Positions 53,921-64,000 of a DNA stretch of 64,000 bases are shown in pieces. Below the pieces are notes generated by a model that saw only the letters and a program-made list of their open reading frames with translations, ran no database searches and was not told the DNA's origin. The stretch comes from Engraulis encrasicolus (lineage: Eukaryota > Chordata > Actinopteri > Clupeiformes > Engraulidae), in NCBI RefSeq assembly GCF_034702125.1, contig NC_085862.1, positions 18,276,891 through 18,340,890 on the forward strand, given 5' to 3'. A program made the position numbers and the translations under genes. Numbering within the stretch: position 1 is the stretch's first letter; every line of letters begins with the position of its first letter.

Positions 53921-55488
53921 GGTTTCGCACCAACTGAATCGTCATCTCCGAGAGGGCACAGTCTATGTTTAGTTGGTGTATGTGACCCTGACGACAGTGA
54001 CGTCTGCTCAGTTCATGATGTATTAATGAGCGGTCTCCTGGCAACAGGTCATTCACTCCATGCATGCTCCATGCTGTAACAGTGACCTCCTCCTAACCCA
54101 GGCGCACGGTGCGCAATGCGTTGATGAGGTTGGGTTTTTTTTCGGGTTAGATTTGGAATATTTATTGAAGTTATAGAAGGGTAAGATTATTTCTCTTCTA
54201 CTATTAATAAACAGATATTATACAATTGTGCATGATTTGAAATTGCAATAATTTGCGCAGTCGGATGGACCTACTATTTTCAAACATGAGACGCTTGGCA
54301 ATGAATTGGAATGGAAATTGTAGCTGACCAAGATCTTTTGGCGAATACATTCTACCACCACTTGGGGTAGTTATTTCAAGCTGGGTTGAAGACTGAAAGC
54401 GAAGTGACTTGTAGGCTAGATTAGCCACTCAGGTTGTACTTTCCTGAGTATACCCACCAATACGAAGTATCCTACTTGAGGAGGTCGACACTTGCCCTCG
54501 GTTGCGCTTCGTTTACGGCTGATAAGTCCTGAGGTGAGTTAATATTTTGGCTGTCACTTCTTGTGTATTTATAATTTGACTATAATGCTCACGGACCCGT
54601 GGACACAATGTTTCTTGCATGCGTCAAGTCAGAATGTCTGGCATAGCCTAAGCATTGCGCTCGTTTCAATTCCATAATAAGTTGCGTATCAATCTCCACT
54701 CACAACTTACTTTTGTTGAAAACGTCACTTTTGTGTTATGGTGTAGCGTGGTATTCTACAACTAACTTAACTACAAATCAACTTTGTCTTAACATTTAGT
54801 CGGTAGATCGTAGCTTTTACTGGAGACTGACTTGCTGGCTGGCTGACTTGCATTCCTTTGTGTACTGGTGTGGGCTGCGTATTTGGTCAGTTTCTGTTAT
54901 TACGCATACATTTGAAGTGTCCTAACTTGTGTCTAGCTGTTGAATTTTGTGACCGATATTAATTTACATGTTGGGTCAAGTCATTTGGCCACTAACTGAC
55001 CTAAACTATCCGCCGCCTGTTTTGGGGCGTGTCATACAGCCTACGCTTCAGATCATGGTGTTCAGAAAATTGTCAGAGAATGGACACATTTCTGCATAGC
55101 TTAGAGCGTATATTTCTTTAGCTTCTTTCATTACTTTTCTTTTGGACACTTGCTCGAATTTAGTTGTGGCCGAGCGAGTAGGCCTGTTCATGTGGAGCCA
55201 TTACCTGTCGGTGTGAATAAGTAAGGGCACAAATAGGCCTAGGTGAAAGGTTAGTGACTCCACCTTGACACTGCCTCTGTGATGCTAGCTTTAGGAGAGC
55301 CATTTGTTACGAAAGCCATGTGAATGGACTTGTAGCCTACTTGTCATTAACTGCAATGTCATGAAGGTCTGTCCATAGAATTCTCAACGCAGCTAGATTG
55401 TTGTTTCTGTTTTGCTATAGCTACAAACCAAGAGAAGTGCCATAGACGGTAGTAGTGCCCACTGGCATTGTCAAGAGGAGGGGTAGTC
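53921..55488. promoter_or_regulatory. Divergent region between lexm and tmem205
   Basis: The start codons are 1,568 bp apart on opposite strands. CTGATAAGTCCTGAG|GTGAGT at about 54534 is a plausible donor of a noncoding tmem205 exon. No other gene, and no TATA box that could be assigned, was seen. Confidence 0.4.
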
Positions 55489-56145
55489 ATGGCTACAGAC
55501 AGGGATCCCACGGTCACCGCCAAGCTTCTGCACCTCATCTGTCTCTCCACCTTCTGGGGGATGCAGATATGGGTCACCTTCATTTCCAGTAAGTAATGAC
55601 TCACCAATCATCCCTAATTCCATCAAACCATCTCAGTCTACACACAGGTTGCAATAATACATACTATAGGTCTGGCAGGGGCATGGCTTATGATGCATTT
55701 AAAAAAAATACTCAAAGGGGTCAGAGCAGCACCTGTCATATTCTTAAAACACCTAACTGCACCATTTTCCCTCTGGATTAATAAAAGTAGGCCTACACTT
55801 AAACTAGCAATGTTGGCAAAACAAAAGTATGCGCTCGTACCCCTACTTCACGCCTTTATCTTCCTCTAAGTTCTACTGGACTAACAGTAGTCTCTATATT
55901 CCCCCTGCTTGCACTAGGCTTTGTGATGGACAACAACCTCAACAGGCATACGTTTGGCTTCATCCAGAGCAGGTTGTTCCCATTCTACCACCACATCGGC
56001 TCGGCCTGTGCCTTCTTCAACCTGGCCATCTTCGCCGTCTATCACCCCAGCGACATGCTGGACGACAAGGAGGCCTTCCAGGTACCAGCATGCATGGAAG
56101 CAGCATGGACTGAGTGCTCTCTCTCTCTGTCTCTCTGTCTGTCTC

Positions 56146-56186
<41 letters not shown>

Positions 56187-57551
56187 GTCCATTTCAAACT
56201 AGTACCTCCCATCCTCTCATTTTGCGTGTGGTCTTGTGATGTGAGGCAAGACATCATTATTGATGATTGAAGCTTTTTTCAATGTCTTACAAAAGCACAA
56301 TTCAGAGTTCATTTTCTGAATTGCATTCGGGATGCTGAAAATGGGGGAATAGCCCCTCCAAAAGTTGTTGTGTCTCGGTTGACAGAAGGGAAACGTTTTT
56401 TGTTTTGTCCGCTTTGTTTTGAAGAGTGATACATTCTACTGTCTTAAAGGGACACTGTGTGAGATTTTTAGTTGTTTATTTCCAGAATTCATGCTGCCCA
56501 TTCATTAATGTTACCTTTTAATGTTAAGTATTCATTATGACCGGAAAAATTGCTTTCATGTAAATATTAAATTTGTCGATAGCCAACCCAGTTTCAATGA
56601 GCAGCATAGTTGCAGTACCTTTTTTTACCATTTCCTGCACAGTGTCCCTTTAAGTGCACCATATTGAATTATCACTACAAGATGTTCTTTATTCTGCACA
56701 TGTGACTTTTTATTTCCAATGTTTCCCGCAGAACATGTCTTTGCTTGCCTGGTTATCACCAGACCTAATCACAAGTGAGATAAGGTGTGGAGAACTGCCT
56801 ACTGTAAATCCCGTAGAGGGTGTGTGGTTTACGATTGACGACGGCTGTTTATTGGGCGTTACGAATGTGTATCATTTGGCATACGTAGCCATAGCCAATC
56901 GTGTCAGTTGTATCTATTCAAACAAACTGCAGTCATCGCCTTTCCACGCCTCTATGCTCTCTGATTGGAGAGAGACAGGGACCATGATCTTCTCCGTTCT
57001 CTGGGTATAGACACATATGCTGTCTTTTAGATCGGAATGATTATGCAAAGCAGCATGGGATTTCCCAGGCTATGTCTTTGTCATATTAATGGCTATGTTC
57101 TGCCGTTTCATATAAAAGACTCAATTTTGTAAAGAAACATTAGAATTTCAAAATCCATGTTTTTGTTGTATTTTTTATCAAGCCTTAGTTCTAAAGTGCT
57201 GCTGTCTTCTCTCCTCTTTATCCCGCGTCTCCCTCTGCCTACCTGCAGATCTTCATCTTCTTCGTCTGTGTGACGGTGGCCGCCATCAACGCCCAGTGGT
57301 TCGGCCAGATGACGTCGGAGATGATGGCCGACATGCACCTGATCGAGCAGGCGTGCGGGCTGGGCCAGGACATCGGGCTGTCGTCCAATCGCCAGGCCTA
57401 CGCCAAGCTGTGTGACTCGGACCCCAAGTACAAGAGGCTGACCAGCCGTCTGTGGCTCTACCACCTGCTCTCCTCGCTCTGCAACCTCTGCTGCATAGTC
57501 TGCAACGGATACAGCCTCTACTACCTGGCCGACAACTTGGCAACCATCTGA
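55489..57551 (+). CDS. tmem205: Transmembrane protein 205
   Basis: Exons 55489-55588, 55918-56081 and 57249-57551 (donors A|GTAAGT and CCAG|GTACCA, acceptors CACTAG and CTGCAG) join to 188 residues; human TMEM205 is 189. Four hydrophobic segments are visible: near 14-34 (LHLICLSTFWGMQIWVTF), 51-75 (FPFYHHIGSACAFFNLAIF), 89-105 (IFIFFVCVTVAAINAQW) and 160-185 (SSLCNLCCIVCNGYSLYYL). Family landmarks are WGMQIWVTF, NRHTFGFIQSRLFPFY, NAQWF, DPKYKRL and LSSLCNLCC. Human TMEM205 is a four-pass membrane protein linked to cisplatin resistance; its biochemical role is not settled. A 5' noncoding exon ending near 54534 (GAG|GTGAGT) is plausible. An AATAAA at 59974 would imply a 2.4-kb 3' UTR, which is uncertain. 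Intron 2 holds a TTAA-flanked short element and a CT/GTCT repeat. Confidence 0.95.
56117..56184. repeat. (CT)n/GTCT microsatellite
   Basis: CT run with GTCT interruptions, 36 bp after the tmem205 exon 2 donor. Confidence 0.95.
56448..56649. mobile_element. TTAA-flanked MITE in tmem205 intron 2
   Basis: The inverted ends AGGGACACTGTG and CACAGTGTCCCT lie between TTAA at 56444-56447 and TTAA at 56650-56653. At 202 bp it is shorter than, and different inside from, the elements at 44331 and 47034. Confidence 0.82.
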
Positions 57552-57989
57552 TTCCGGAACTTGGAACTTGGAACTGGCCCATGGCTTCCATGTTCTTCTT
57601 GTCTCCCAGGATGCAATGCAACATTCTCACGTCTATGTGAGCAAGCATCAATGTTTTTTTGTTTTTTTTCCTCTCAGACACTCAGGTACCTCTGATGCTT
57701 GCAAAGTGGAATTTTCTACATTATAAATCTATATTTTAAGTGCACATTTACAAAATATTACTGTAATTGTTTTTATATAGAGAAATATAAAGCTTTCTTG
57801 ACAATGGTTGGTAGTGTGCCGCCGCATAGTCTATGAGAGGCCAGTGAAGTCTGGAACCTCAAGGATCAGACCAGCTGTAGCAGGTACTCGTTGACCATTG
57901 ACTGAGATGAGAACAAAGGGGATACGTGTTGTTTTTTTGTTATCATGACATAATTAGGTGACTGTCCTTTTGAAAGTGCCCACTGGCAG

Positions 57990-58122
57990 ACATTGGCTGG
58001 ATCTCAAATGGCGCACTTTTGTGCACTTCGGGCACTATGTTTCAGTGCGTAACTAATACGGCATGCACACTGAAACATGAACACTAAAGTGCACAAGTGC
58101 ACCATTTGAGATTCAGCCATTG
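57990..58122. mobile_element. Palindromic MITE in the tmem205 3' region
   Basis: GGCTGGATCTCAAATGG, GCACTTTTGTGCACTT and ACTATGTTTCAGTG are mirrored by the right half (CACTGAAACATGAACACT, AAGTGCACAAGTGCACCATT, TGAGATTCAGCC). Confidence 0.8.
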
Positions 58123-58537
58123 TCTTTGTGTGGCTGGCTAAGAAGCTAGCCTTTTCTATTGGTTTCTGGCATACTACATACGTACTTACCTTGGGCTGTT
58201 CCACAGACATCTGACCTTTCACCTGGAATGGTTGCGTGTGCGGTTGTGCTCCACTGACACCCTTACATGCCAAAAGAAGACACTCAGAGTGTGAACAACG
58301 CATTACTGTCATTCAGGTTACTCCCTGTCAGCCTCCTGCCATGATATTAAGGTCTTTTGTTGGTTATGTTATGTGTTCATTTATTTGTGAGTTAACTTGT
58401 AAATGTCATACTTTGATATGTGTTGGTACTCGTGTGCAAGTGTTGGCATAGAGACCAGTTCACTGAAACCACAGTCTTGTGCATCTGTCAAATGAAGTGT
58501 TAGCCTAGAACACGCAATGCCTGTTTGCCGCGCAAAT

Positions 58538-58540
<3 letters not shown>

Positions 58541-58595
<55 letters not shown>
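58541..58595. repeat. (CT)n microsatellite
   Basis: About 27 CT units. Confidence 0.97.
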
Positions 58596-58597
<2 letters not shown>

Positions 58598-60555
58598 AAT
58601 GTTGCTGTGCCTGTTGTGCTGGTCGCTTTCGGCACCATATTACCGTTTCCAACCTCGGCTCCCAATGCTCAACATGTGCACAGTTTTGACTTATTGATTT
58701 AACAGACTTGTGAACGCACTTGAGAAGTGTGGATGCCTTTAAAACTGAAATGCTGTTGCATATACGGCGTTTGATGTCAAAAGATCGAGCAACATACATA
58801 AACCACAGTGCCAACTGCATAAAAGCAAGTAGGGCCTAGTTCTTCATAGTACAATACATATATTATGTAAAATATATACACATAGTACAATGGATTATAC
58901 ACACAGAGAGAAGGTCTTTTATGGCTTCTGTGGCTTTTATCAGTTCTAGCCATGGGAGTCACTGAGCTCAGATACATGTACAGAGTATTCCGGTTTCAAA
59001 CGGATTATTGTCAGTGCTCGCTTTAATACAACTTCCGGAATATTCTTTTTGCACGTGTGGAACCGTAATATTGGACATATTCAGAATTTCTAAAGAGTTT
59101 CCATGACTTGAACGCAAACCATAGCCTGTACTGCCACCATTCCATTTGAAATCTGCATATTCCTGGCGTCGTGTAACTGCTCATTGAGGATGGCTCGAAC
59201 GTGTTTACAGCATGTCAAGGAGTACTGGGCCTCTTATGTCCAACAGCATACTGATGAACTGGCAGCTGAACAGAGCCTCATGATTTAGTGTGTATGTACA
59301 GTGATGACAGCTTTATTTTGGATTGTCTTGGGTTTCTGTCTGTGGACTTTGTTTGGACAAAAATGTTATTTTTTATTTTTTTATGTGATGTGTTTTGGCC
59401 AGTTATCCATTCCTATTGTAGCCGTGTTGAACAAACCTCCAGAGTTCTTGCCACTTTGAATTATGCTAGAATGTGTGTTATCCGCTCAGAAGCGGACCCC
59501 TACACACACACTACTATACATACATACACACACACACACACACTTTCATAATAGTGGGCATGGCATGTCTCCCACAGATTCAAATGACTGTTGAAAGTGA
59601 ATTTCTTCTTTAATGTCATGTGCAAGGGTCATATTTTGTTATCACAAAACTGTCATACCCAAAGATTTATAGAAGATATTACGTTATTGTTTTGTTGTTT
59701 TGTTGTTAATGTTTTTTTATTATTGTTCTGACCCACCACCATGGCTTAGGCTATTTACTTATTTGCTTTCTCAAGAAAGTAAAATGAGTAAAAACTAATT
59801 AACCCTGTTACTTCAGAGTCTCTGTTGCAATTCAAAAGGCTCAGATTTCTGTCATTAGCTCCGTTTACTGATGTGATTGTGTGTCGTATTGACGGTGTGT
59901 GTGTATGGTTATGGTTCATGAATTCATCGACGGCATATTTGCATCTGCTTTATGCATCAAGTATGTGTTGTCAAATAAACGATACATGTGGGGTTTGATC
60001 ATGTGGTTCAATATGATATTCAAGACATTTCTTTTCAATTAAACAAATTGAAATCATTCCATCCTCTCAGACTTTTAGTATCAGTTTTACACACAAGGAA
60101 ATTCCTTTAGTGCAGATGGGATATTACCAGTGGTCTGATTAACTGTTTGCTGTTTTTATACTTTATAAAAACACGCATAGCTGAGACAAGAGGATAAGAG
60201 ACTGAGATCAGGTGGTCTCCTAAAGGGGCATGGCAGCTACGTATGTAATGGCAGCTTAAAAACTTCTGTCATATTGATTCTAGAAGAAACTCCTCATGAA
60301 CCGGGATCTTTATCAGTTGTCTCTGTTTTAAAGTCCCACAAGCCTGTACCAGTGTGACACGCTGTAATAATCATTGAAAGGTTAACTACCGTAGTGGCAA
60401 AGATGGCAGATGGGAGGACGGAGATGCCTTATCAATTCTACATGTATGGGAGGACAGTGGGGATCAGACACGATTTGCAAAAATGTGTGTCACATTGACA
60501 CTGCAATACAATTAAAAATACTGTAAATTCATCAGGAAAGAAAATGGTGTGTGAA

Positions 60556-60740
60556 ATTAGGCAGCCGTGGCCTGATGGATAAGAAGGTGAGCTTTTGATC
60601 AGAAGGTTGCATGTTCAAATTCCAGACCAGTTTGAAGAATGTACTGTAGGTGGCTTCCAATTCCACCATCCTTGCATGGCTTGAAGTGTCCTTCAGTAAG
60701 GAACCTACCTAACCCCACATTGCAATAACTGCAAACCATT
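60556..60740 (+). mobile_element. tRNA-derived SINE
   Basis: GCAGCCGTGGCCTGATGGAT contains a good A box (TGGCCTGATGG), followed by AGGTTGCATGTTCAAATTCC (B-box region) and a body like that at 52050 (CTTGAAGTGTCCTTCAGTAA, CCTAACCCCACATTGC). The tail is truncated. Confidence 0.8.
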
Positions 60741-62275
60741 CTAGATTACTGTTTCTCAACGGGGGCTCTATAACAGCGACCCAGAAAAGGCAGGGCAATT
60801 TTACATGACCACCTGTTAATTGTGTCCTAGTCCCTTAGAAGTGTTTAAAAAACAAACAAATACACAAAAAAACATCTGCCTCTAAGGACTCTCACCCTAA
60901 GGACTCTGCCCTGTAAGCCAGATTAACAGTCCAGGCCTTGTCCTGCCTGCAACTAATGATATATGGTTGAGGGCTGTTCTCACCCAGTACAGTCTTAATG
61001 TGATGGATTGTTTGTTGGGAAGACCAGATACGTCCCCATTGTAGTAAATAGCTTCCTCTTTGTTGCATTCCACAGACGCCCAGAGCATTAGGGCCTGCCA
61101 CATGCTGGCCGGCTAGAGTACAGCCAGAAAACAAGCTGCTGTTTTGTGTACGGTTATGAGTGAGGCACCTACTACAGTACACAGGAAAGACCATGGATCA
61201 TCTTTTTTTTTCATGATGTTATCAGTTTCCGTCTCTCAGAAAAGTGCTGGTAACGGGGTTAAGGGTACAAGCCAATGCCGCTCCTCCCATCGAGTCCTCT
61301 GGTCTATGGTCCCCTCCCGTGGAGGTACACAATATGGTTTCCACACTGTCAGGCCTGAGACAGCTGGATTCTGTGCAGCAACCTGGAAATAAAACCCAAA
61401 TCTTTTTTTCTGTGCAGTGTTGAGCGGTCTGTGCGGTAAGGCATAAACTCATGTGGATGCTATGTGTGAGAGGGGCCAAACACCTCAGCTTTTTGGGGGT
61501 TCTCCCCAGTCAAAATCCTGTTTGCAAAGGCGAGAGTAACTTCTGAATAGTGTTTTTGCGAGACATTGAATAGAAAAGTGACTTATTGATATGGTGATGC
61601 CGTTTGAACGAGGCCATAGGTATTACTGGAGGAGTGATAATGAGGTGTACCCTTAGTTTCCCACTAAAAAACAATGATGAGTCTTTGCTGCCCTCTGCTG
61701 GTGAAAAGCTGATCCCGCCTGTCAGGCAAAACTTCGAGAGGGGTCTGGCTGCAGGCTTGCAGCCGGGTCAGTGGTGACGTCACCACTGAACTGCGGGACA
61801 GAGTCGACGTCACACGTGAGCCACACGACAGTCTGTGGGCCTACAAGACCGCGACATCAAGCTAAAATGTAAACAATCCGATCCTCGGTCTCGTCTTTTG
61901 AAATTCAGACTTTAAATTGAGAAGACATGTTTTCAACACGTAGGCCTATAATGTTGCTTAATGTCGAATGTTATGTTTTGTGGTCTGTGTCCCCGCTCTG
62001 CGCATGTGCAACACGATTCGTGGAGTAGTCGCCCTTCAGTTTGCTAAAGGCTTGTTTCGCTGAAAGGCTGTCTGTACTCTGTAACATTTGTTTTGTTCGA
62101 GTAGCCGAGGTTATATGGCATTTTTCGTGGTTTATTGATACACCACGTAATGTTATAACTGTAGTGTGTGCCGGGAAAGAAACGAAAGGCCAACTAGTAT
62201 CACGTGGAACATTAAAACAGGCCAACACCTCTTTGCTGGTGGTTGAAATTTGGAAGGCGACATTGGCTGGACAAG

Positions 62276-62360
62276 TGGTGTCGTAGCTCAGCGAGTTAAT
62301 TCTGTAAAAAAAAAATGTTTTGGCATAGCGATGTGGCAGGTTCGCGTCCCCGAGGGGGAC
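62276..62360 (+). repeat. tRNA-like fragment (SINE head or tRNA pseudogene)
   Basis: GTCGTAGCTCAGCGAGTTAA resembles a tRNA D-arm/A box and GCAGGTTCGCGTCCCC a B box, but the A-rich insertion and lack of an anticodon stem rule out a normal tRNA. Confidence 0.45.
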
Positions 62361-62759
62361 GAGTTGTGTTATCATACTTCTGCCACATTCCTAACATTAT
62401 AATGTTGCCGGTGGTGTATGGAAAATATCTAGACCAGAGTCATTTCCTTGGGTTAATTAAAGTTAAAGACTAACGACACATGACGTGGCCGTCTGTCAAA
62501 GATAGCCTTTTTAATTCTGAAAGACGATGTAGGCATAGGCCTACATAAGAAAAGAATAATAACTAGAAATGCATTCTCACAGAAAATGCTGGAAGCGGGC
62601 TTGCCTTTTGGGGCAGAGATGAAACAAAGTACTATTGAGAAAACAAAGCTAAATGAAATCTTGGAAAAACTCCATCCACCCAGTCAGAAGTTATGGGCCA
62701 AACAATTCAGCCATCTTGGATTCAGCCATCTTGAAAGTGTTGTAGCTCTGCGTTTTGGG

Positions 62760-63725
62760 GATATACTAAATGACATACATGGTATTTTAAGTTGGCTAAG
62801 GAACACTGCATATGATATAATTTTGAAAATCAACATGGCTTCGACTGGGGTTCGAACCTCCAACCCCCATATCCCTAATTCAGCACATTTGCCATTCATA
62901 CTAAATGACATACATGGCATTTTAAGTTGGCCAAGGAACACTGCATATGATATAATTTTGAAAATCAACATGGCTTCGACTGGGATTCGAACCCCCAACC
63001 TCCATATCTGTAATTCAGCACATTTGCCATGCATACTAAATGACATACATGGCATTTTAAGTTGGCCAAGGAACACTGCATATGACATAATTTTGAAAAT
63101 CAACATGGCTTTGACTGGGGTTCGAACCCCCAACCTCAATATCTGTAATTCAGCACATTTGCCATCCATACTAAATGACATACATGGCATTTTAAGTCGG
63201 CCAAGGAACGCTGCATATGATATAATTTAGAAAATCAACATGGCTTTGACTGGGGTTCGAACCCCCAACCTCAATATCTGTAATTCAGCACATTTGCCAT
63301 CCATACTAAATGACATACATGGCATTTTAAGTTGGCCAAGGAACACTGCATATGATATAATTTAGAAAATCAACATGGCTTTGACTGGGGTTCGAACCCC
63401 CAACCTCAATATCTGTAATTCAGCACATTTGCCATCGATACTAAATGACATACATGGTATTTTAACTTGGCTAAGGAACACTGCATATGATATCATTTTG
63501 AAAATCAGCATCGCTTCAAGTGGGATTCGAACTCTCAACCTCCATATCTCTAATCCAGCACATTTGCCATTGACAATAAATGACATACATGGCATTTTAA
63601 GTTGGCCAAGGAACACTGCATATGATATAATTTTGAAAATCAACATGGCTTCGGGTGGGGTTTGAACCCTCAACCTCCATATCTCTAATCCAGCAGCATG
63701 CATTCCCATTATGCCAAGCAGCTAG
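62760..63725 (-). repeat. Seven-copy 135-bp tandem array derived from a tRNA-like SINE head
   Basis: CTAAATGACATACATGG recurs at 62766, 62901, 63036, 63171, 63306, 63441 and 63576 (first base A in the last), a constant 135-bp period. Each unit has GGGGTTCGAACCCC or a variant, a Pol III B-box core. Read on the minus strand, the outermost copy (about 63725-63650) also keeps TGGCATAATGGGAATGC, an A-box match, and TGAGGGTTCAAACCCC. Inner copies have a shortened version (TGGCAAATG). Because 135 is 45 codons, long frames stay open on both strands (62586-63230 plus; 63190-62684 and 63709-63362 minus). These are not considered protein genes. Confidence 0.92.
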
Positions 63726-64000
63726 CTGTCATGCACAGTCCAGCAAGACTATATCACATTGCATTGAAGAGCTGAACAATAGACTTCTAGAATGGCTGCT
63801 CACACCTGCTCGTTAAGAATAGAATCTTGAGACAGTGGCAGTTAAGATGGAACACTTCATTGGGAGCACCTGTTCTGATACTAACTGACAGTTAGTATTG
63901 AGCCTTAAAAAGGGGAGAGAATGAGAATGAGTTTTTTGTCTTTACAACATCGTTGTAAAAAAACTAAAAGGAGTTGGCACGTGTCCTTTTCACAGACCGG

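Larger units (their letters stand above)
57552..62759. other. tmem205 3' region and intergenic sequence, no further gene seen
   Basis: AATAAA at 59974-59979 is the clearest polyadenylation candidate. Repeats are the MITE at 57990, a CT run, a SINE at 60556 and a tRNA-like fragment at 62276. No multi-exon gene could be supported. Confidence 0.5.

Noticed and set aside
62276..62360. Functional tRNA gene
   Set aside because: A- and B-box-like sequences are present, but an A-rich insertion and missing anticodon stem make it a SINE head or pseudogene.
62586..63230. 214-codon frame with a repeated NDIHGILSW motif, possible repeat protein
   Set aside because: The 45-residue periodicity comes from a 135-bp DNA tandem array open on both strands with tRNA-like boxes; no start context or homology to a repeat-protein family is evident.
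62760..63725. CRISPR-like array
   Set aside because: Units are contiguous 135-bp copies with no variable spacers, in a vertebrate genome.

Overview
The window is teleost nuclear DNA. Genes are split by GT-AG introns, microsatellites (CT/GA, CA/GT, GTGC, ATT, AATAT) are long and frequent, and fish-type short mobile elements are dense: tRNA-headed SINEs, non-autonomous hAT elements with 8-bp target duplications, TTAA-flanked elements and foldback elements. The species cannot be read from the sequence. All gene structures below were built by hand from splice sites and reading frame.

Layout. From 2.4 to 23.2 kb three tandem paralogues lie on the minus strand. Each has two coding exons encoding a small protein with two N-terminal membrane segments and a proline-rich tail carrying PPPPYE; they are called TMEM61-like A, B and C. 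dhcr24 (24.3-39.2 kb, plus strand) starts 1.1 kb from TMEM61-like C and faces away from it; nine coding exons give a complete 516-residue delta(24)-sterol reductase. Converging on it is a nine-exon minus-strand gene (43.3-53.9 kb) with six PGPGxY/STPG repeats, identified as lexm/cimap2. tmem205 (55.5-57.6 kb, plus strand, three coding exons, 188 residues) diverges from lexm. The last 6.4 kb has no recognised gene and contains a seven-copy 135-bp tandem array derived from a tRNA-like SINE head. The order lexm-dhcr24-tmem61 matches human 1p32.3; human TMEM205 is, to my knowledge, on chromosome 19.

How the genes relate. dhcr24 makes the sterol side-chain reductase of cholesterol synthesis; its divergent promoter region with TMEM61-like C holds three CCAAT/ATTGG boxes. 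The TMEM61-like proteins are of unknown function; their PPxY motifs suggest WW-domain partners. lexm/cimap2 belongs to the axonemal/ciliary microtubule STPG proteins, and tmem205 is a small four-helix membrane protein. No operon-like or single-pathway logic links them; they are syntenic neighbours.

Most unusual items: (1) the 3' end of dhcr24 exon 7, with its splice donor, is repeated three more times inside intron 7, and the whole 402-bp intron is in frame without a stop; (2) the 135-bp array, open in both directions because its period is a multiple of three; (3) recurrent hammerhead-like CTGATGA-stem-GAAA motifs in several repeats; (4) related tandem repeats at the stop codon and 3' flank of two TMEM61-like paralogues; (5) about twenty-fold over-representation of the palindrome TAGGCCTA.
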